DNA from: Butyrivibrio sp. INlla21
Lineage (GTDB): Bacteria; Bacillota; Clostridia; Lachnospirales; Lachnospiraceae
Length of the DNA stretch: 42,216 bases
NCBI RefSeq assembly: GCF_900116875.1
Contig: NZ_FPCC01000026.1
Coordinates: 1 to 42,216 of the forward strand
Direction of reading: 5' to 3'
This document shows, piece after piece, positions 25,943 through 33,904 of the stretch. Numbering within the stretch: the first letter of the stretch is position 1; each line of letters starts with the position of its first letter. Made by a program: the position numbers and the translations under genes. The notes beneath the pieces are model-generated. The model had not been told where the DNA came from and did not search any database. It saw only the letters and a program-made list of their open reading frames with translations.

Positions 25943-25985
25943 ATTATGTTTGTATGCCCAAAATCTATCCAAAGATATTAACGGT
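25943..25985 (-). promoter_or_regulatory. Possible LytTR half-site and -10 before lanM
   Basis: ACCGTTAAT (25977-25985, minus) fits the LytTR box consensus, and CATAAT (25943-25948) lies 28 bp further on. No second box is found 12 bp upstream. It is downstream of the mini-gene terminator and could be the lanM promoter. Confidence 0.4.
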
Positions 25986-25995
25986 ATTACGCACA

Positions 25996-26061
25996 AAAAT
26001 GGGAGCAGATTTCCGACGGTAACTTACCCTTTGTTACCAACCGGGAATCTACTCCCATTTT
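25996..26061. terminator. Bidirectional terminator behind the 11-codon mini-gene
   Basis: AAAATGGGAG pairs with CTCCCATTTT, with inner pairing AGATT/AATCT and GGTAAC/GTTACC. On the minus strand a run of five T follows, and on the plus strand T-rich sequence follows. It ends any transcript of the mini-gene at 26098-26133. Confidence 0.75.
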
Positions 26062-26097
26062 ATTTTTTGTTTGTAACCTTCTTTTCAGTTGCTTTTA

Positions 26098-26133
26098 TTA
26101 AGGCCAAAACCATCCACCGATATCATCGATCAT
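26098..26133 (-). CDS. 11-codon mini-gene, candidate signalling peptide MIDDIGGWFWP
   Basis: ATG at 26133 is preceded by GGGAGGG with 8-nt spacing and followed, after ten codons, by a TAA. The peptide is MIDDIGGWFWP. Upstream is a LytTR-box promoter (26208-26277) and downstream is a terminator (25996-26061), so it is a complete transcription unit. It lies directly behind the AgrC-like kinase gene. An in-frame ATG at 26199 would extend it to 33 residues, but that ATG has no ribosome site and would sit at or near the transcript start. The hydrophobic WFWP end after GG would suit a peptide pheromone; this function is inferred. It may instead be a leader peptide. Confidence 0.55.
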   Translation of the reverse strand: MIDDIGGWFWP

Positions 26134-26207
26134 ACTATATACCCTCCCAATTTTTATTTTTTGTAAAAGTCTCTTACATGTGCATTTGTTTTCTTGCATC
26201 TGATGAT

Positions 26208-26277
26208 TCTATATTACAAAAAATAAAACGGAATAACGGTTATGGGAATCAACGGTATAAAAATTGGAACGAACTGT
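26208..26277 (-). promoter_or_regulatory. LytTR-box promoter of the mini-gene
   Basis: ACAGTTCGT (26269-26277) is followed after 12 bp by ACCGTTGAT (26248-26256); both fit the LytTR consensus. A -10 (TAATAT, 26211-26216) lies 31 bp downstream. Box 1 and its flank (GGAACGAACTGTATT on plus) are identical to the precursor-operon site at 17766-17780. Confidence 0.82.
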
Positions 26278-26281
26278 ATTA

Positions 26282-27601
26282 TTACGCAGTTAACATCAAA
26301 GTGGCTCTGGCTGTGAACACTTGATTCTCACAGCTAAGCTGCAGCTTTCCGGCATACTTTTGCGTTACACGCTCTATATTGGAAAGTCCGAAACCATGCG
26401 CTTCTTTGTTATCTTTCGTAGTCTCGATCCTGTTATCTCTTATAACAACATCTTTTACACATGAGTTCTTTACAGAAAGGATCCAAATACTCTTTTTCAG
26501 GATAGACTGTATCTCTATCTTCCTCTCGCCATCAACCTGCTTGGCCGCTTCAATTGCATTATCAAGCAGATTGGAAATTAAGATAACAAGATTAACGTCC
26601 TCAATCTTATTGGCGGGAATATTGCCTTCGATCGTCATCTTAATACCATACTGCGCTGCAGTCTTGGCCTTGGATTCTAGTAGTGCGTCCGCAATAAAAT
26701 TACCGGTATCGAACATCTTGACTTTAGTTGTGTCCATGGTTTCCTGCATCTTGTCGATATACTCGGTTGCCTGATCGTATTTTTCCTCTTTTATAAGAGA
26801 AGCAAGTGCAAGCAAAAGATTCTTTGTATCATGTCTGAATCTGCGAAGCTCTGTATTTTTATCATTCATCTCGATATATGATTCGGTTATCTGTTTCATA
26901 GGTTCTTTCAGATTACCTATCATGGTATTCATAGAAATATTCTGCTCGCGAACCATAATGACATGCATTATAACAATCAGGATAAACACAAAAATAATTA
27001 CGCACATCTTCTTCAATGAATCAACGGCTCCGGGAATCTTAAAAACTCTTACCTCCAGCACTCCATATGTCATACACGTAACAAATAAAAGAAAGTATTC
27101 CAGTACCGTTAACTCTGTAAAACATACTCTGGCAATGTTGATGCGTTTGAGGAAAGACAATACAATCAAAAATACAAGTACCAATAATTCCGCAATAGTA
27201 ACAGCAATGTCGGCGTCTATCCTCTGATATCCGGTTATGTTCATCCTATTACTTATAATAAACAGGAACTTTATATTCTGGGCGACACAATCGATCAGAT
27301 TCTCATAAAACGGAACCGTAATAATAAAACTGGGTTTGAATCCGTATTTTGCCCACAGAAACGGGATAACCCGCATGAAATAAAGAAAGATCATCACGAA
27401 ATATACAGCTCTCGGTCCATAGTTTATCATCGGCCTGTATGCATAAGTGATGGCCGCATAAACAGCTATCCAGATCCAATTGCTGTTTTTCCATTTCTTT
27501 TTTTGATAGTCAAAAAACTTTTCGAATACAATCCAAAAGTTCGCGAAAACAACAAGTCCGCGAATAGTGTAAATTCCCAGAATCAATCCAATACTTTCCA
27601 T
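26282..27601 (-). CDS. AgrC/ComD-type sensor histidine kinase
   Basis: 439 residues. Six or seven membrane helices fill residues 1-215, followed by a helical linker and a GHKL-type kinase domain. The phospho-acceptor is probably His257 in RFRHDTKN, the N-box is NLLDNAIEA (Asn348) and the G-box is GFGLSNIE. Kinases of this HPK10 subfamily sense extracellular peptides. It begins 4 bp after the response regulator stop codon, so they are co-expressed. No agrB or agrD lies in the window. The likely signal is either the mini-gene peptide or a mature lanthipeptide. Confidence 0.92.
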   Translation of the reverse strand: MESIGLILGIYTIRGLVVFANFWIVFEKFFDYQKKKWKNSNWIWIAVYAAITYAYRPMINYGPRAVYFVMIFLYFMRVIPFLWAKYGFKPSFIITVPFYENLIDCVAQNIKFLFIISNRMNITGYQRIDADIAVTIAELLVLVFLIVLSFLKRINIARVCFTELTVLEYFLLFVTCMTYGVLEVRVFKIPGAVDSLKKMCVIIFVFILIVIMHVIMVREQNISMNTMIGNLKEPMKQITESYIEMNDKNTELRRFRHDTKNLLLALASLIKEEKYDQATEYIDKMQETMDTTKVKMFDTGNFIADALLESKAKTAAQYGIKMTIEGNIPANKIEDVNLVILISNLLDNAIEAAKQVDGERKIEIQSILKKSIWILSVKNSCVKDVVIRDNRIETTKDNKEAHGFGLSNIERVTQKYAGKLQLSCENQVFTARATLMLTA

Positions 27602-27605
27602 ATTC

Positions 27606-28322
27606 TTATACCCCTGCTTTTACAAGATAATCCGAATAGATATTGTTAAACTCCTTGTACTTTAGTCTGCTGATAAGAAGCTTCTCGCCTGTACTCATGG
27701 TAACCTCTTCATGATTGTAAGAGTCAACCTGAGCCAGATTGATCAAGAAGGACTTATAGCACCTGTAAAATTTCCGGGGGGAAAGACGTCCCTCAATGGC
27801 GCCAAGTGTCTCATGGCACTCCATCTCTTCGCGGCCGTCACAGAAATGTAAGATACAGTTTTTGCCCATACCTTCAACATAAGATATTATGCTCTCTTTA
27901 AAGAAATGATTTTCTCCGTCCAAACGGATCTTAAGAACGCTGTCCTCTTCCATAGTCTTTAAGAAAGCATCAAGAACATCAAAGAATTTATTATCATCAA
28001 TCGGCTTTGTCAAAAAACGAAACGTGCCGACTTCAAACGTATCAAAAACGATAGACGGATAACTCGTCGCAAAAACAATAGTGGAATTCTTGTCATAAAC
28101 TCTGATCTTCTTAGCAATCTCGAGTCCGTTCTCGCCGTTGTTCTCAAACTCGTAATCCATAAATATCAGATCGTACTTCTCACCCGATCCGATAAGTTTC
28201 TCTCCTGCGTCATACTCATTAAGCGTGTAGTCAAAATCTTTTTTCATGGAGTATTCAAGAATCCTCTTCTTGATCTCTCCTCGCATAAATTTAGAATCGT
28301 CGCAAATAGCAATCTTTACCAT
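27606..28322 (-). CDS. LytTR-family response regulator (AgrA type)
   Basis: 238 residues from the ATG at 28322 (GGAGGGG upstream; the longer frame to 28364 lacks a site). Receiver domain 1-125 has the acidic pocket DD at 8-9, phospho-acceptor Asp56 (IFMDYE) and a switch Lys in LTKP. The LytTR DNA-binding domain (about 140-238) contains YRCYKSFLINL. It should bind the two 9-12-9 repeat sites at 17748-17777 and 26248-26277 and so activate the precursors and the mini-gene. It is the first gene of the two-component operon. Confidence 0.93.
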   Translation of the reverse strand: MVKIAICDDSKFMRGEIKKRILEYSMKKDFDYTLNEYDAGEKLIGSGEKYDLIFMDYEFENNGENGLEIAKKIRVYDKNSTIVFATSYPSIVFDTFEVGTFRFLTKPIDDNKFFDVLDAFLKTMEEDSVLKIRLDGENHFFKESIISYVEGMGKNCILHFCDGREEMECHETLGAIEGRLSPRKFYRCYKSFLINLAQVDSYNHEEVTMSTGEKLLISRLKYKEFNNIYSDYLVKAGV

Positions 28323-28393
28323 TTTCCCCTCCAACATCATCTGAATTAATTGGATTAAAACCACTGATGTCGCGCCCCCACGACCTTTCTATT

Positions 28394-28422
28394 ATTATGC
28401 CAAATTTTGCTCGGTTTAGCAA
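28394..28422 (-). promoter_or_regulatory. Sigma-70-type promoter of the two-component operon
   Basis: On the minus strand TTGCTA and CATAAT are 17 bp apart, about 70 nt before the regulator start. No LytTR box is present, so the kinase-regulator pair looks constitutively expressed rather than autoregulated. Confidence 0.6.
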
Positions 28423-28425
28423 TTG

Positions 28426-28914
28426 CTACTGTCCCAATCTTATTCTCTTATATATTCCGTACTGCCTCTCCTCTTCTTGTACTGCATCATAAACCAGACC
28501 TTTTGCCTCCAAAACCCTGTCAACTGCCTGCGCAGGATCCATAGTATGATACGGTAAAAAGAGTCCGCGCAGCTCCTTTGGTTTTACAGTCTTATATACC
28601 TGTCGCGATGATCTTCCATATGTATACGAGTAGTAACGGTAAATATATCCGATCCAATACATCTCATTTGCAGTATATTTAACTGAACCGTAGTCAGACA
28701 CTCCATATTCTTCATCAATGCGCTCCAATATATCTTTTGCCTGGAGGTTGGTCTGTAAAATTGAAGCATTATCAATCTCTTTTGCTATATTACTGTTCAT
28801 AAATCTTCTTATAAAAATCTCTGAACTCGTTCCCTGTTCGGACAATGAAAGTTCAAATGTCTTGGCTTGTAATTCGCACAAAAGAAGTCCGTCTCTATCT
28901 ATCTTCCTTACCAT
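28426..28914 (-). CDS. Partner protein of DUF3990 toxin, probable antitoxin
   Basis: 162 residues from the ATG at 28914, chosen for AAGGAGG at 9 nt. An ATG at 28941 overlaps the toxin stop as ATGA, but its first codons merely read the ribosome site. The protein is helical with conserved-looking strings SSEIFIRRFMNS, SVKYTANEMYWIGYIYRYY and KELRGLFLPYHTMDP. Proteins of this look accompany DUF3990 genes in Clostridia, as I recall them. It may neutralise the ADP-ribosyltransferase encoded just upstream. No DNA-binding motif is evident, so repression probably comes from the partner's own HTH. Confidence 0.72.
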   Translation of the reverse strand: MVRKIDRDGLLLCELQAKTFELSLSEQGTSSEIFIRRFMNSNIAKEIDNASILQTNLQAKDILERIDEEYGVSDYGSVKYTANEMYWIGYIYRYYSYTYGRSSRQVYKTVKPKELRGLFLPYHTMDPAQAVDRVLEAKGLVYDAVQEEERQYGIYKRIRLGQ

Positions 28915-28937
28915 ATTTAAAAACCTCCTTCCTCTGA

Positions 28938-29792
28938 TCATTTAAGTATCTCATCTATATAACGACCTTTTCCTCTATATTGCCTGCGCGCCAGCTTGAC
29001 CTTATCATCACCAAGCCTTGTCTCCTCAGTCCTAATATCCATATAATAATCGCGTTCATTCATAGGAATATAGCACCTCTCCACAAGTTGCAACTTCTTT
29101 ACTGCACGCTTGCTCGTAAACACATATTGATTACCCAAATTCGTCGCAGCCAGGCAATGCTTGCACTGCTCATCAGTTATCTCTCCGGCGATAAAAGAAT
29201 TAATAATCTGGAACATCCTGTTATCCGCAATCGGGGCAATAATATAATCACAATCTCTCGATTCAGCTACTATCTTCCTGATCATAGGGTGATCTTCATA
29301 CTCATCAAGAGCCCCTCTGTAATATGCTATAGTCAGCATCCATTCACGATTTACTCTGTATTTCTTAGCCTTAAGCCCGGAATCGTTAAAATCTAAGAAG
29401 TAAACCGATGATTTTTCAAATCCGGAGACAAAAGAGATTGCTTGATCGTAACTCTCTCCTGTATAAAAGCCCTGACCAAAATCGTTGTTGGTCCTGCTCA
29501 TATCAACTCTGATCTCGCCGGCAATCTCACCTTTAGCTCCATGAAAAAGGAGCTTATGTCCCGGCTTTATGCTCTCAAGCCACAACATTTCTTTTAATCT
29601 TCCGAGTCTGATATTATTATCAAACGCATAGCTATATACCTTCTCCAGTAATTTGTCGGAAGGGGTGGTCTTGCCCTGTTCACTTCTGGACAAAGTAATC
29701 TGTTGAACTCCTATTTCATCAGCCAGCTCATCCTGGCTCACTCCCAATATCTCGCGTATTGACTTTATATCATAGTAAAAATTGTAATCCAT
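28938..29792 (-). CDS. XRE-type HTH fused to DUF3990 (ADP-ribosyltransferase-like) protein
   Basis: 284 residues. Residues 8-60 form an XRE-type HTH (SQDELADEIGVQQITLSRSEQGK). Residues from about 78 show the DUF3990 pattern LFHGAKGEIAGEI and NDFGQGFYTGESYDQA, a fold linked to ADP-ribosyltransferase toxins. The family normally pairs with a small partner protein, and the two genes here form one transcript. The HTH would bind the tandem palindromes upstream. Toxicity is predicted from family, not shown. The ribosome site GAGAGG precedes the ATG. Confidence 0.82.
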   Translation of the reverse strand: MDYNFYYDIKSIREILGVSQDELADEIGVQQITLSRSEQGKTTPSDKLLEKVYSYAFDNNIRLGRLKEMLWLESIKPGHKLLFHGAKGEIAGEIRVDMSRTNNDFGQGFYTGESYDQAISFVSGFEKSSVYFLDFNDSGLKAKKYRVNREWMLTIAYYRGALDEYEDHPMIRKIVAESRDCDYIIAPIADNRMFQIINSFIAGEITDEQCKHCLAATNLGNQYVFTSKRAVKKLQLVERCYIPMNERDYYMDIRTEETRLGDDKVKLARRQYRGKGRYIDEILK

Positions 29793-29806
29793 TTTGCCTA
29801 CCTCTC

Positions 29807-29874
29807 AACTTATTTATATCATATTACTTAAATAAGTTCAACAACTTGTCTAAGTAGTATTACTTAAACAAGTT
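29807..29874 (-). promoter_or_regulatory. Toxin-antitoxin promoter with two tandem palindromic operators
   Basis: On the minus strand TTGAAC (29836-29841) and TATAAA (29813-29818) are 17 bp apart. Two 32-bp palindromic sites, 29807-29838 and 29843-29874, lie on and beside it, centres 36 bp apart. The second has arms AACTTGTCTAAGTA and TTACTTAAACAAGTT. Each has a shared half AACTT...AAGTT. They are the likely operators of the HTH domain in the toxin. Confidence 0.8.
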
Positions 29875-29895
29875 TGCGTCCTGAATAATTCCCCG

Positions 29896-29926
29896 TAAAA
29901 AGCGCCCTCCAAAAGCGGAAGGCGCC
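29896..29926 (-). terminator. Terminator after the first lipoprotein gene
   Basis: On the minus strand GCGCCTTCC pairs with GGAGGGCGC (one G-T pair) and is followed by TTTTT. It ends the two-gene unit 29964-31895. Confidence 0.85.
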
Positions 29927-29963
29927 GATTGGCATGTCGTTATTTATATTCGGGCAAAAGAAC

Positions 29964-31115
29964 TTACTTAACAACCGTAAAGTTGATCACTTCCGCGTTA
30001 AAGTAATTCTCCCAATATTTATTGTACTCAGCTTCTCCGCCGGTAAATTCCACGGTATCATCAAAGTTGTTGGTTTCTCTCGTAAATCCGTAATAACTTA
30101 CATTACCCGCCGAATCATAGGATTCGGTAATATCGTCCTTCATCATAAGTCCCGTTCCATCGGGATTGAAAAAATACACTTCATAGGAATGCGGGTTACA
30201 ACCATAAATCAAACCGTCAGATGCCGCCAAAGGGTAAGCTGTTCCGGCGGAACCCACATAACCAAGGCTCCTGATCTTTCCGTTAACCTCTCCGTACAAA
30301 GTCGCTCCGATCGAAGCATTGGTCTTATCATCATTCTTATAGACATAGTCCGTTACCGCAAGCACATCGCCCTCGTGTCCTATGACATTAATATACGCAT
30401 AGCCCTGACCCTCGGTGAGATAAGAAATTACCTCGTCAAAGCTTTCAAAAGTTTCCTTCTGCGCAGCCTGCTGAACAAAATCATCAAGCAAGACATCATC
30501 GCCCGGATACATTGCCTCTGCAACAGCCTGAATGTCGAAGCCATCAAGATTCTTAGCTACAGTAGAAAGGCTGTACGCGATACCGATCTCGATATCATAC
30601 CAAGTGCAAAGATCTGCGCACTCATCGCCCACATATCTGTAGAACTTCGCCTCCATGTTTCCGTCGCCCCATCCGGCGAGCTTGCCCTCATCTGTCGAAG
30701 TCCACTCATAATTCATTCCCGAAATATCGGCATAATCTTCAGCTCCGTACTCCACTCTGGCAGTGAAATTATTCCCATCCAGATCAAAAGTTACTTGATA
30801 AAGAGGCTTCTCATCCCCCTCTTTATCCATTGCACTGCAAACAACATTTGTAGCACCTTCCGGAATTTTAAAGTAGCCTTCCGTAATATATCCGACCTCT
30901 TCCTCGGTAGCATCTCTCCAAGGATTTGCAAGCTGTGTTCCCGCATTCTCCGAAGTCTCACCGGCACTCTCCAATGCGCCGCCGTTATCGGAAACCTCAG
31001 AGCTTCCGGCAGAATCCGCACCGTCCCCGGCCGAGCCGTTTCCGCATCCCGTCATCAGCAGCATAGCTGCCATTGTCAAAAGAACTGTCGTCTTACAAAA
31101 TATATTTTTTCTCAT
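29964..31115 (-). CDS. Paralogous lipoprotein A (383 aa)
   Basis: 383 residues with a lipoprotein signal ending MTGC. A low-complexity linker (Gly, Ser, Asp) is followed by an extra N-terminal domain of about 200 residues, then the shared domain (about 225-383) that starts LTEGQGYAYINVIGHEGDVLAV. The shared domain has an N-terminal QGYAYV strand pattern, a central YxVYFxNPDG turn and a C-terminal EVxxFTVV end. It recurs in five more genes nearby. The function is unknown. A GAGGAA site precedes the ATG, 22 nt after lipoprotein B. Confidence 0.85.
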   Translation of the reverse strand: MRKNIFCKTTVLLTMAAMLLMTGCGNGSAGDGADSAGSSEVSDNGGALESAGETSENAGTQLANPWRDATEEEVGYITEGYFKIPEGATNVVCSAMDKEGDEKPLYQVTFDLDGNNFTARVEYGAEDYADISGMNYEWTSTDEGKLAGWGDGNMEAKFYRYVGDECADLCTWYDIEIGIAYSLSTVAKNLDGFDIQAVAEAMYPGDDVLLDDFVQQAAQKETFESFDEVISYLTEGQGYAYINVIGHEGDVLAVTDYVYKNDDKTNASIGATLYGEVNGKIRSLGYVGSAGTAYPLAASDGLIYGCNPHSYEVYFFNPDGTGLMMKDDITESYDSAGNVSYYGFTRETNNFDDTVEFTGGEAEYNKYWENYFNAEVINFTVVK

Positions 31116-31136
31116 AATATTTCCTCACTTTATCTT

Positions 31137-31895
31137 TTACTCAACCGCTGTAAAAACTACTACTTCCGATTCAAAATAACTATTGCTGAACTGTTCAAAC
31201 TCCTCTTGCCCACCGTTAAACTCAGTATATTCATCGGTGGCGCGCTCTCTGTAACTTCCAAAATACTGCCCCGGAGTTACATCCGATTGATAAAAATGCT
31301 CTTTCGTAACCAGCGCCTTCGATTCCGGATTTACAAAATACACATTATAGTTGTAATCGTCATAGGTATAAAGAGCATCACTCGAAACCGCAAGCGGATA
31401 GTCTTTATCGGCGCCTGCGATACTACCTAAATTTACATAAACATCACCGGATTTTGAATAGACAGAAGCCTGATTTGAAGTAATGACACCCTTGTATGGA
31501 TAAATGATATCCGTGATCAAAAGCATATCCTCGTCACAACCGTCCAACCTAACATAAGCATATCCCTGTCCCTTGGTAAGATAAGAAATAATCTCATCAA
31601 AACTCTCAAACTCCGTCTTACCTGCTGCCTTCTGCACAAAATCCGCCGGTAAAGGCACATCCTCTTCAGGCTCTGCTTCAGTTTCGTCAGGTGTCTCTCC
31701 TTCTTCCTCATACTCCTCTTCGGATTCTTCAGATTCTTCAGAGTTATCGTCACCACCGTTTAATACAATAGTGTTCGGATCGTCAATCGTCACCCTGTCA
31801 TTTGGTTCCTGCGGATCGCCCACGCAACCCGTCAATATAAGAATCGTCGCTATTATCAAAAGAGCTCTCGCTCTTCTTATAATATCCTTTCTCAT
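31137..31895 (-). CDS. Paralogous lipoprotein B (252 aa)
   Basis: 252 residues with signal ending LTGC. The linker is a Glu-rich tract (about 55-78) and the shared domain begins LTKGQGYAYVRLDG. It is the closest paralogue of lipoprotein A: both have ISYLT before the motif and an FTAVE/FTVVK end. It is upstream in the same two-gene unit. I see no enzyme or binding motif. The acidic linker may act as a cell-surface spacer. Confidence 0.85.
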   Translation of the reverse strand: MRKDIIRRARALLIIATILILTGCVGDPQEPNDRVTIDDPNTIVLNGGDDNSEESEESEEEYEEEGETPDETEAEPEEDVPLPADFVQKAAGKTEFESFDEIISYLTKGQGYAYVRLDGCDEDMLLITDIIYPYKGVITSNQASVYSKSGDVYVNLGSIAGADKDYPLAVSSDALYTYDDYNYNVYFVNPESKALVTKEHFYQSDVTPGQYFGSYRERATDEYTEFNGGQEEFEQFSNSYFESEVVVFTAVE

Positions 31896-31965
31896 TACTC
31901 TTTCCTTTCATATTACAATCAAAACAAAATCACTGTTCCTTCCCCAAAGAACAATGCTTACAAAC

Positions 31966-32000
31966 AAAAAAGTGCACGGAAGAATATACTTCCATGCACT
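31966..32000 (-). terminator. Terminator of the symporter gene
   Basis: On the minus strand AGTGCATGGAAG pairs with CTTCCGTGCACT (one G-T pair) and is followed by TTTTTT. It lies just after the symporter stop codon at 32031. Confidence 0.88.
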
Positions 32001-32030
32001 AGTATATCATATTCGGATGAATATTACAAA

Positions 32031-32954
32031 TTAGTTAAACTTTCTTAGGATGTTTGCAAGAATTGCTCCCGAGATATTATGCCATACAGAGAATATGGCT
32101 CCCGGAACAGTTGCCATTGCAAGATCGGGAAACGCTGTAGTTGCCAATGATGTGGCAAGTCCCGAATTCTGCATACCGATCTCAACAGAAAGAGCTTTCT
32201 TTTTGGACACAGGGAGTTTAAGAAGAACTCCGAGGAAATATCCAAGAAGATATCCAAGCAGATTATGAAGAATAACAACTACAAATACGATAGCGCCTGT
32301 AGTAAGAATTCTCTCTGCGTTATGAGATACAACTGCCGCAACGATAAGAGTGATCGCAACAACCGATACAACCGGCAATATTGTAACCACCTTCTCCGTT
32401 ACTTTTCCAAAGAACTTATTGATGATAAGTCCGAGTGCGATCGGTATGATAACAACCTTGATGATCGAGATAAACATGCTCTTTACGTCAACGGATACCG
32501 TTGTTCTAAGAAGCATATATGTGATAGCCGGTGTGAGGAACGGTGCAAGAAGTGTGTTGACACTTGTCATTCCAACAGAAAGAGCAACATCACCCTTACT
32601 AAGATATGTGATAACGTTACTTGCTGTTCCGCCCGGGCAAGTTCCTACAAGGATAACACCTGCAAGAAGACCAACCTCAAGACCGAAGATCTTACCAAGC
32701 GCAAACGCCAAAAGAGGCATTATCGTGAACTGCGCAAGAGCACCTATCAGGATCTCTTTAGGTCTTTTAAACACAAGCGCAAAATCCACAGGCTTAAGAG
32801 TAAGTCCCATTCCGAACATAACGAGCATCAACAGATAATTGATCCAGCTCGTCTGAATCCAGAGACAGCTCTGTGGCACAAAGAGCGCCAGTGCCGCAAC
32901 AACAAGTACAATGATAGCCATGTACTTTCCCACAAAATCACTTACTTTTTTCAT
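32031..32954 (-). CDS. BASS-family (bile acid:Na+ symporter-like) transporter
   Basis: 307 residues with nine or ten membrane helices. It contains the family strings CPGGTASNVITYL, EIGMQNSGLATSLA and a Gly-rich first helical pair. BASS members carry organic anions (pyruvate, pantothenate, bile acids) with sodium; the bacterial substrate cannot be told. Ribosome site AGGAGGG is 10 nt before the start. It stands alone with its own terminator, dividing the lipoprotein paralogues into two groups. Confidence 0.9.
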   Translation of the reverse strand: MKKVSDFVGKYMAIIVLVVAALALFVPQSCLWIQTSWINYLLMLVMFGMGLTLKPVDFALVFKRPKEILIGALAQFTIMPLLAFALGKIFGLEVGLLAGVILVGTCPGGTASNVITYLSKGDVALSVGMTSVNTLLAPFLTPAITYMLLRTTVSVDVKSMFISIIKVVIIPIALGLIINKFFGKVTEKVVTILPVVSVVAITLIVAAVVSHNAERILTTGAIVFVVVILHNLLGYLLGYFLGVLLKLPVSKKKALSVEIGMQNSGLATSLATTAFPDLAMATVPGAIFSVWHNISGAILANILRKFN

Positions 32955-33108
32955 ACTACAAAAACCCTCCTAACATATTGGATAAAACCTGTATTACCCA
33001 ATATCATAGCCCTCACCGGACGGGATTTCAAGGACGATCGAATTTAATTTTTGTGGGATTGATCTTAGTGTCTTTTATAAACCACTGACCTTATCCGCCG
33101 AGACCGTA

Positions 33109-33780
33109 TTATTTCTCAGGTGAACGGAACTCAACGATCTTAGCCTTATCCCTAAGATTCTGGATCTTATCTATGAGTGTCTGGTCATTTGTAAATTCAA
33201 CTCTTTTACTCTGATCATTTGACTCATTGTAATAGCCCCAACCACTGCTATATTCAAGGTAATCCTTATGCACGACATCCATGCCGTCCTTTGATACAAG
33301 GTATGATTCAAGACCATCACGTTTTCCTGTTGCGAAAATAATACCATTATCAGTTATACTTATATCTCCGCCAGATCCTTCAGGGTTAAGACGACCGATA
33401 CATCTTACTACACCGCCGACCTCTGTATAGAACATTGCATCACTGCAATAATTCTTCGCCTTATCATCTGAATCCTCAGTATCGCGAGTGTATACGTCGC
33501 CAGCCTTTGCTACCAAAAGAACTGCTCCCTGATAGCCTTTACTGTAAATATATGCGACCCTCTTGTCACTTCCTAAAGATCTCTCGAAAGATTTAAGATC
33601 TTTATAATTGGTAACCTCTTTATGATCTTCTGTTCCGGTTAAACTGGAAGCATCATTCTGCTTCATCACAACAGCGGTAGTCTCAACTACACCAACTGCC
33701 TGTGAACCGATCATAGTTGCCACTCCAAGAGCTCCAACGGTCAAAAGACCTGTCGCAAGCTTTAATACTCTATTTTTCAT
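33109..33780 (-). CDS. Paralogous secreted protein C (223 aa)
   Basis: 223 residues with an N-terminal hydrophobic signal (1-30) but no lipobox Cys: at the place where D has MTGC, C reads MIGS. The linker carries the MKQNDASSL motif, which recurs in relatives as MKEN, MEEN and so on. The shared domain follows with YSKGYQGAVLLVAKAGD and ends KAKIVEFRS. Ribosome site AAGGAG is 8 nt upstream. No terminator with a clear stem was found behind it. Function unknown. Confidence 0.82.
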   Translation of the reverse strand: MKNRVLKLATGLLTVGALGVATMIGSQAVGVVETTAVVMKQNDASSLTGTEDHKEVTNYKDLKSFERSLGSDKRVAYIYSKGYQGAVLLVAKAGDVYTRDTEDSDDKAKNYCSDAMFYTEVGGVVRCIGRLNPEGSGGDISITDNGIIFATGKRDGLESYLVSKDGMDVVHKDYLEYSSGWGYYNESNDQSKRVEFTNDQTLIDKIQNLRDKAKIVEFRSPEK

Positions 33781-33815
33781 ATCATATACTCCTTTTCCTT
33801 TTTATAAGCGTTTGT

Positions 33816-33855
33816 AAAAACAATACATGGAGCACGCGTTCAGCAGCACTCCATG
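33816..33855 (-). terminator. Terminator after paralogue D
   Basis: On the minus strand CATGGAG and CTCCATG form a 7-bp stem with a large loop, followed by a T-rich run (TATTGTTTTT). It lies between the D stop codon and the start of C. Confidence 0.65.
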
Positions 33856-33904
33856 CATTGCCTCAAGGTGAACTTTTAACCCTGTTCCGGGGAATTACTC
33901 TTTA

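Noticed and set aside
26098..26199. A 33-residue peptide from the ATG at 26199 (AgrD-like)
   Set aside because: That ATG has no ribosome site and would be at the transcript start; codons 18-19 merely read the GGGAGG site of the 11-codon gene. Kept only as an alternative.
28365..28425. LytTR box for autoregulation of the two-component operon
   Set aside because: No sequence with the required GTT core and flanks was found here; only a standard promoter.
29934..31430. A 498-codon open frame on the plus strand
   Set aside because: It is antisense to lipoproteins A and B, which have signal peptides, ribosome sites and paralogues; no motif is visible in it.
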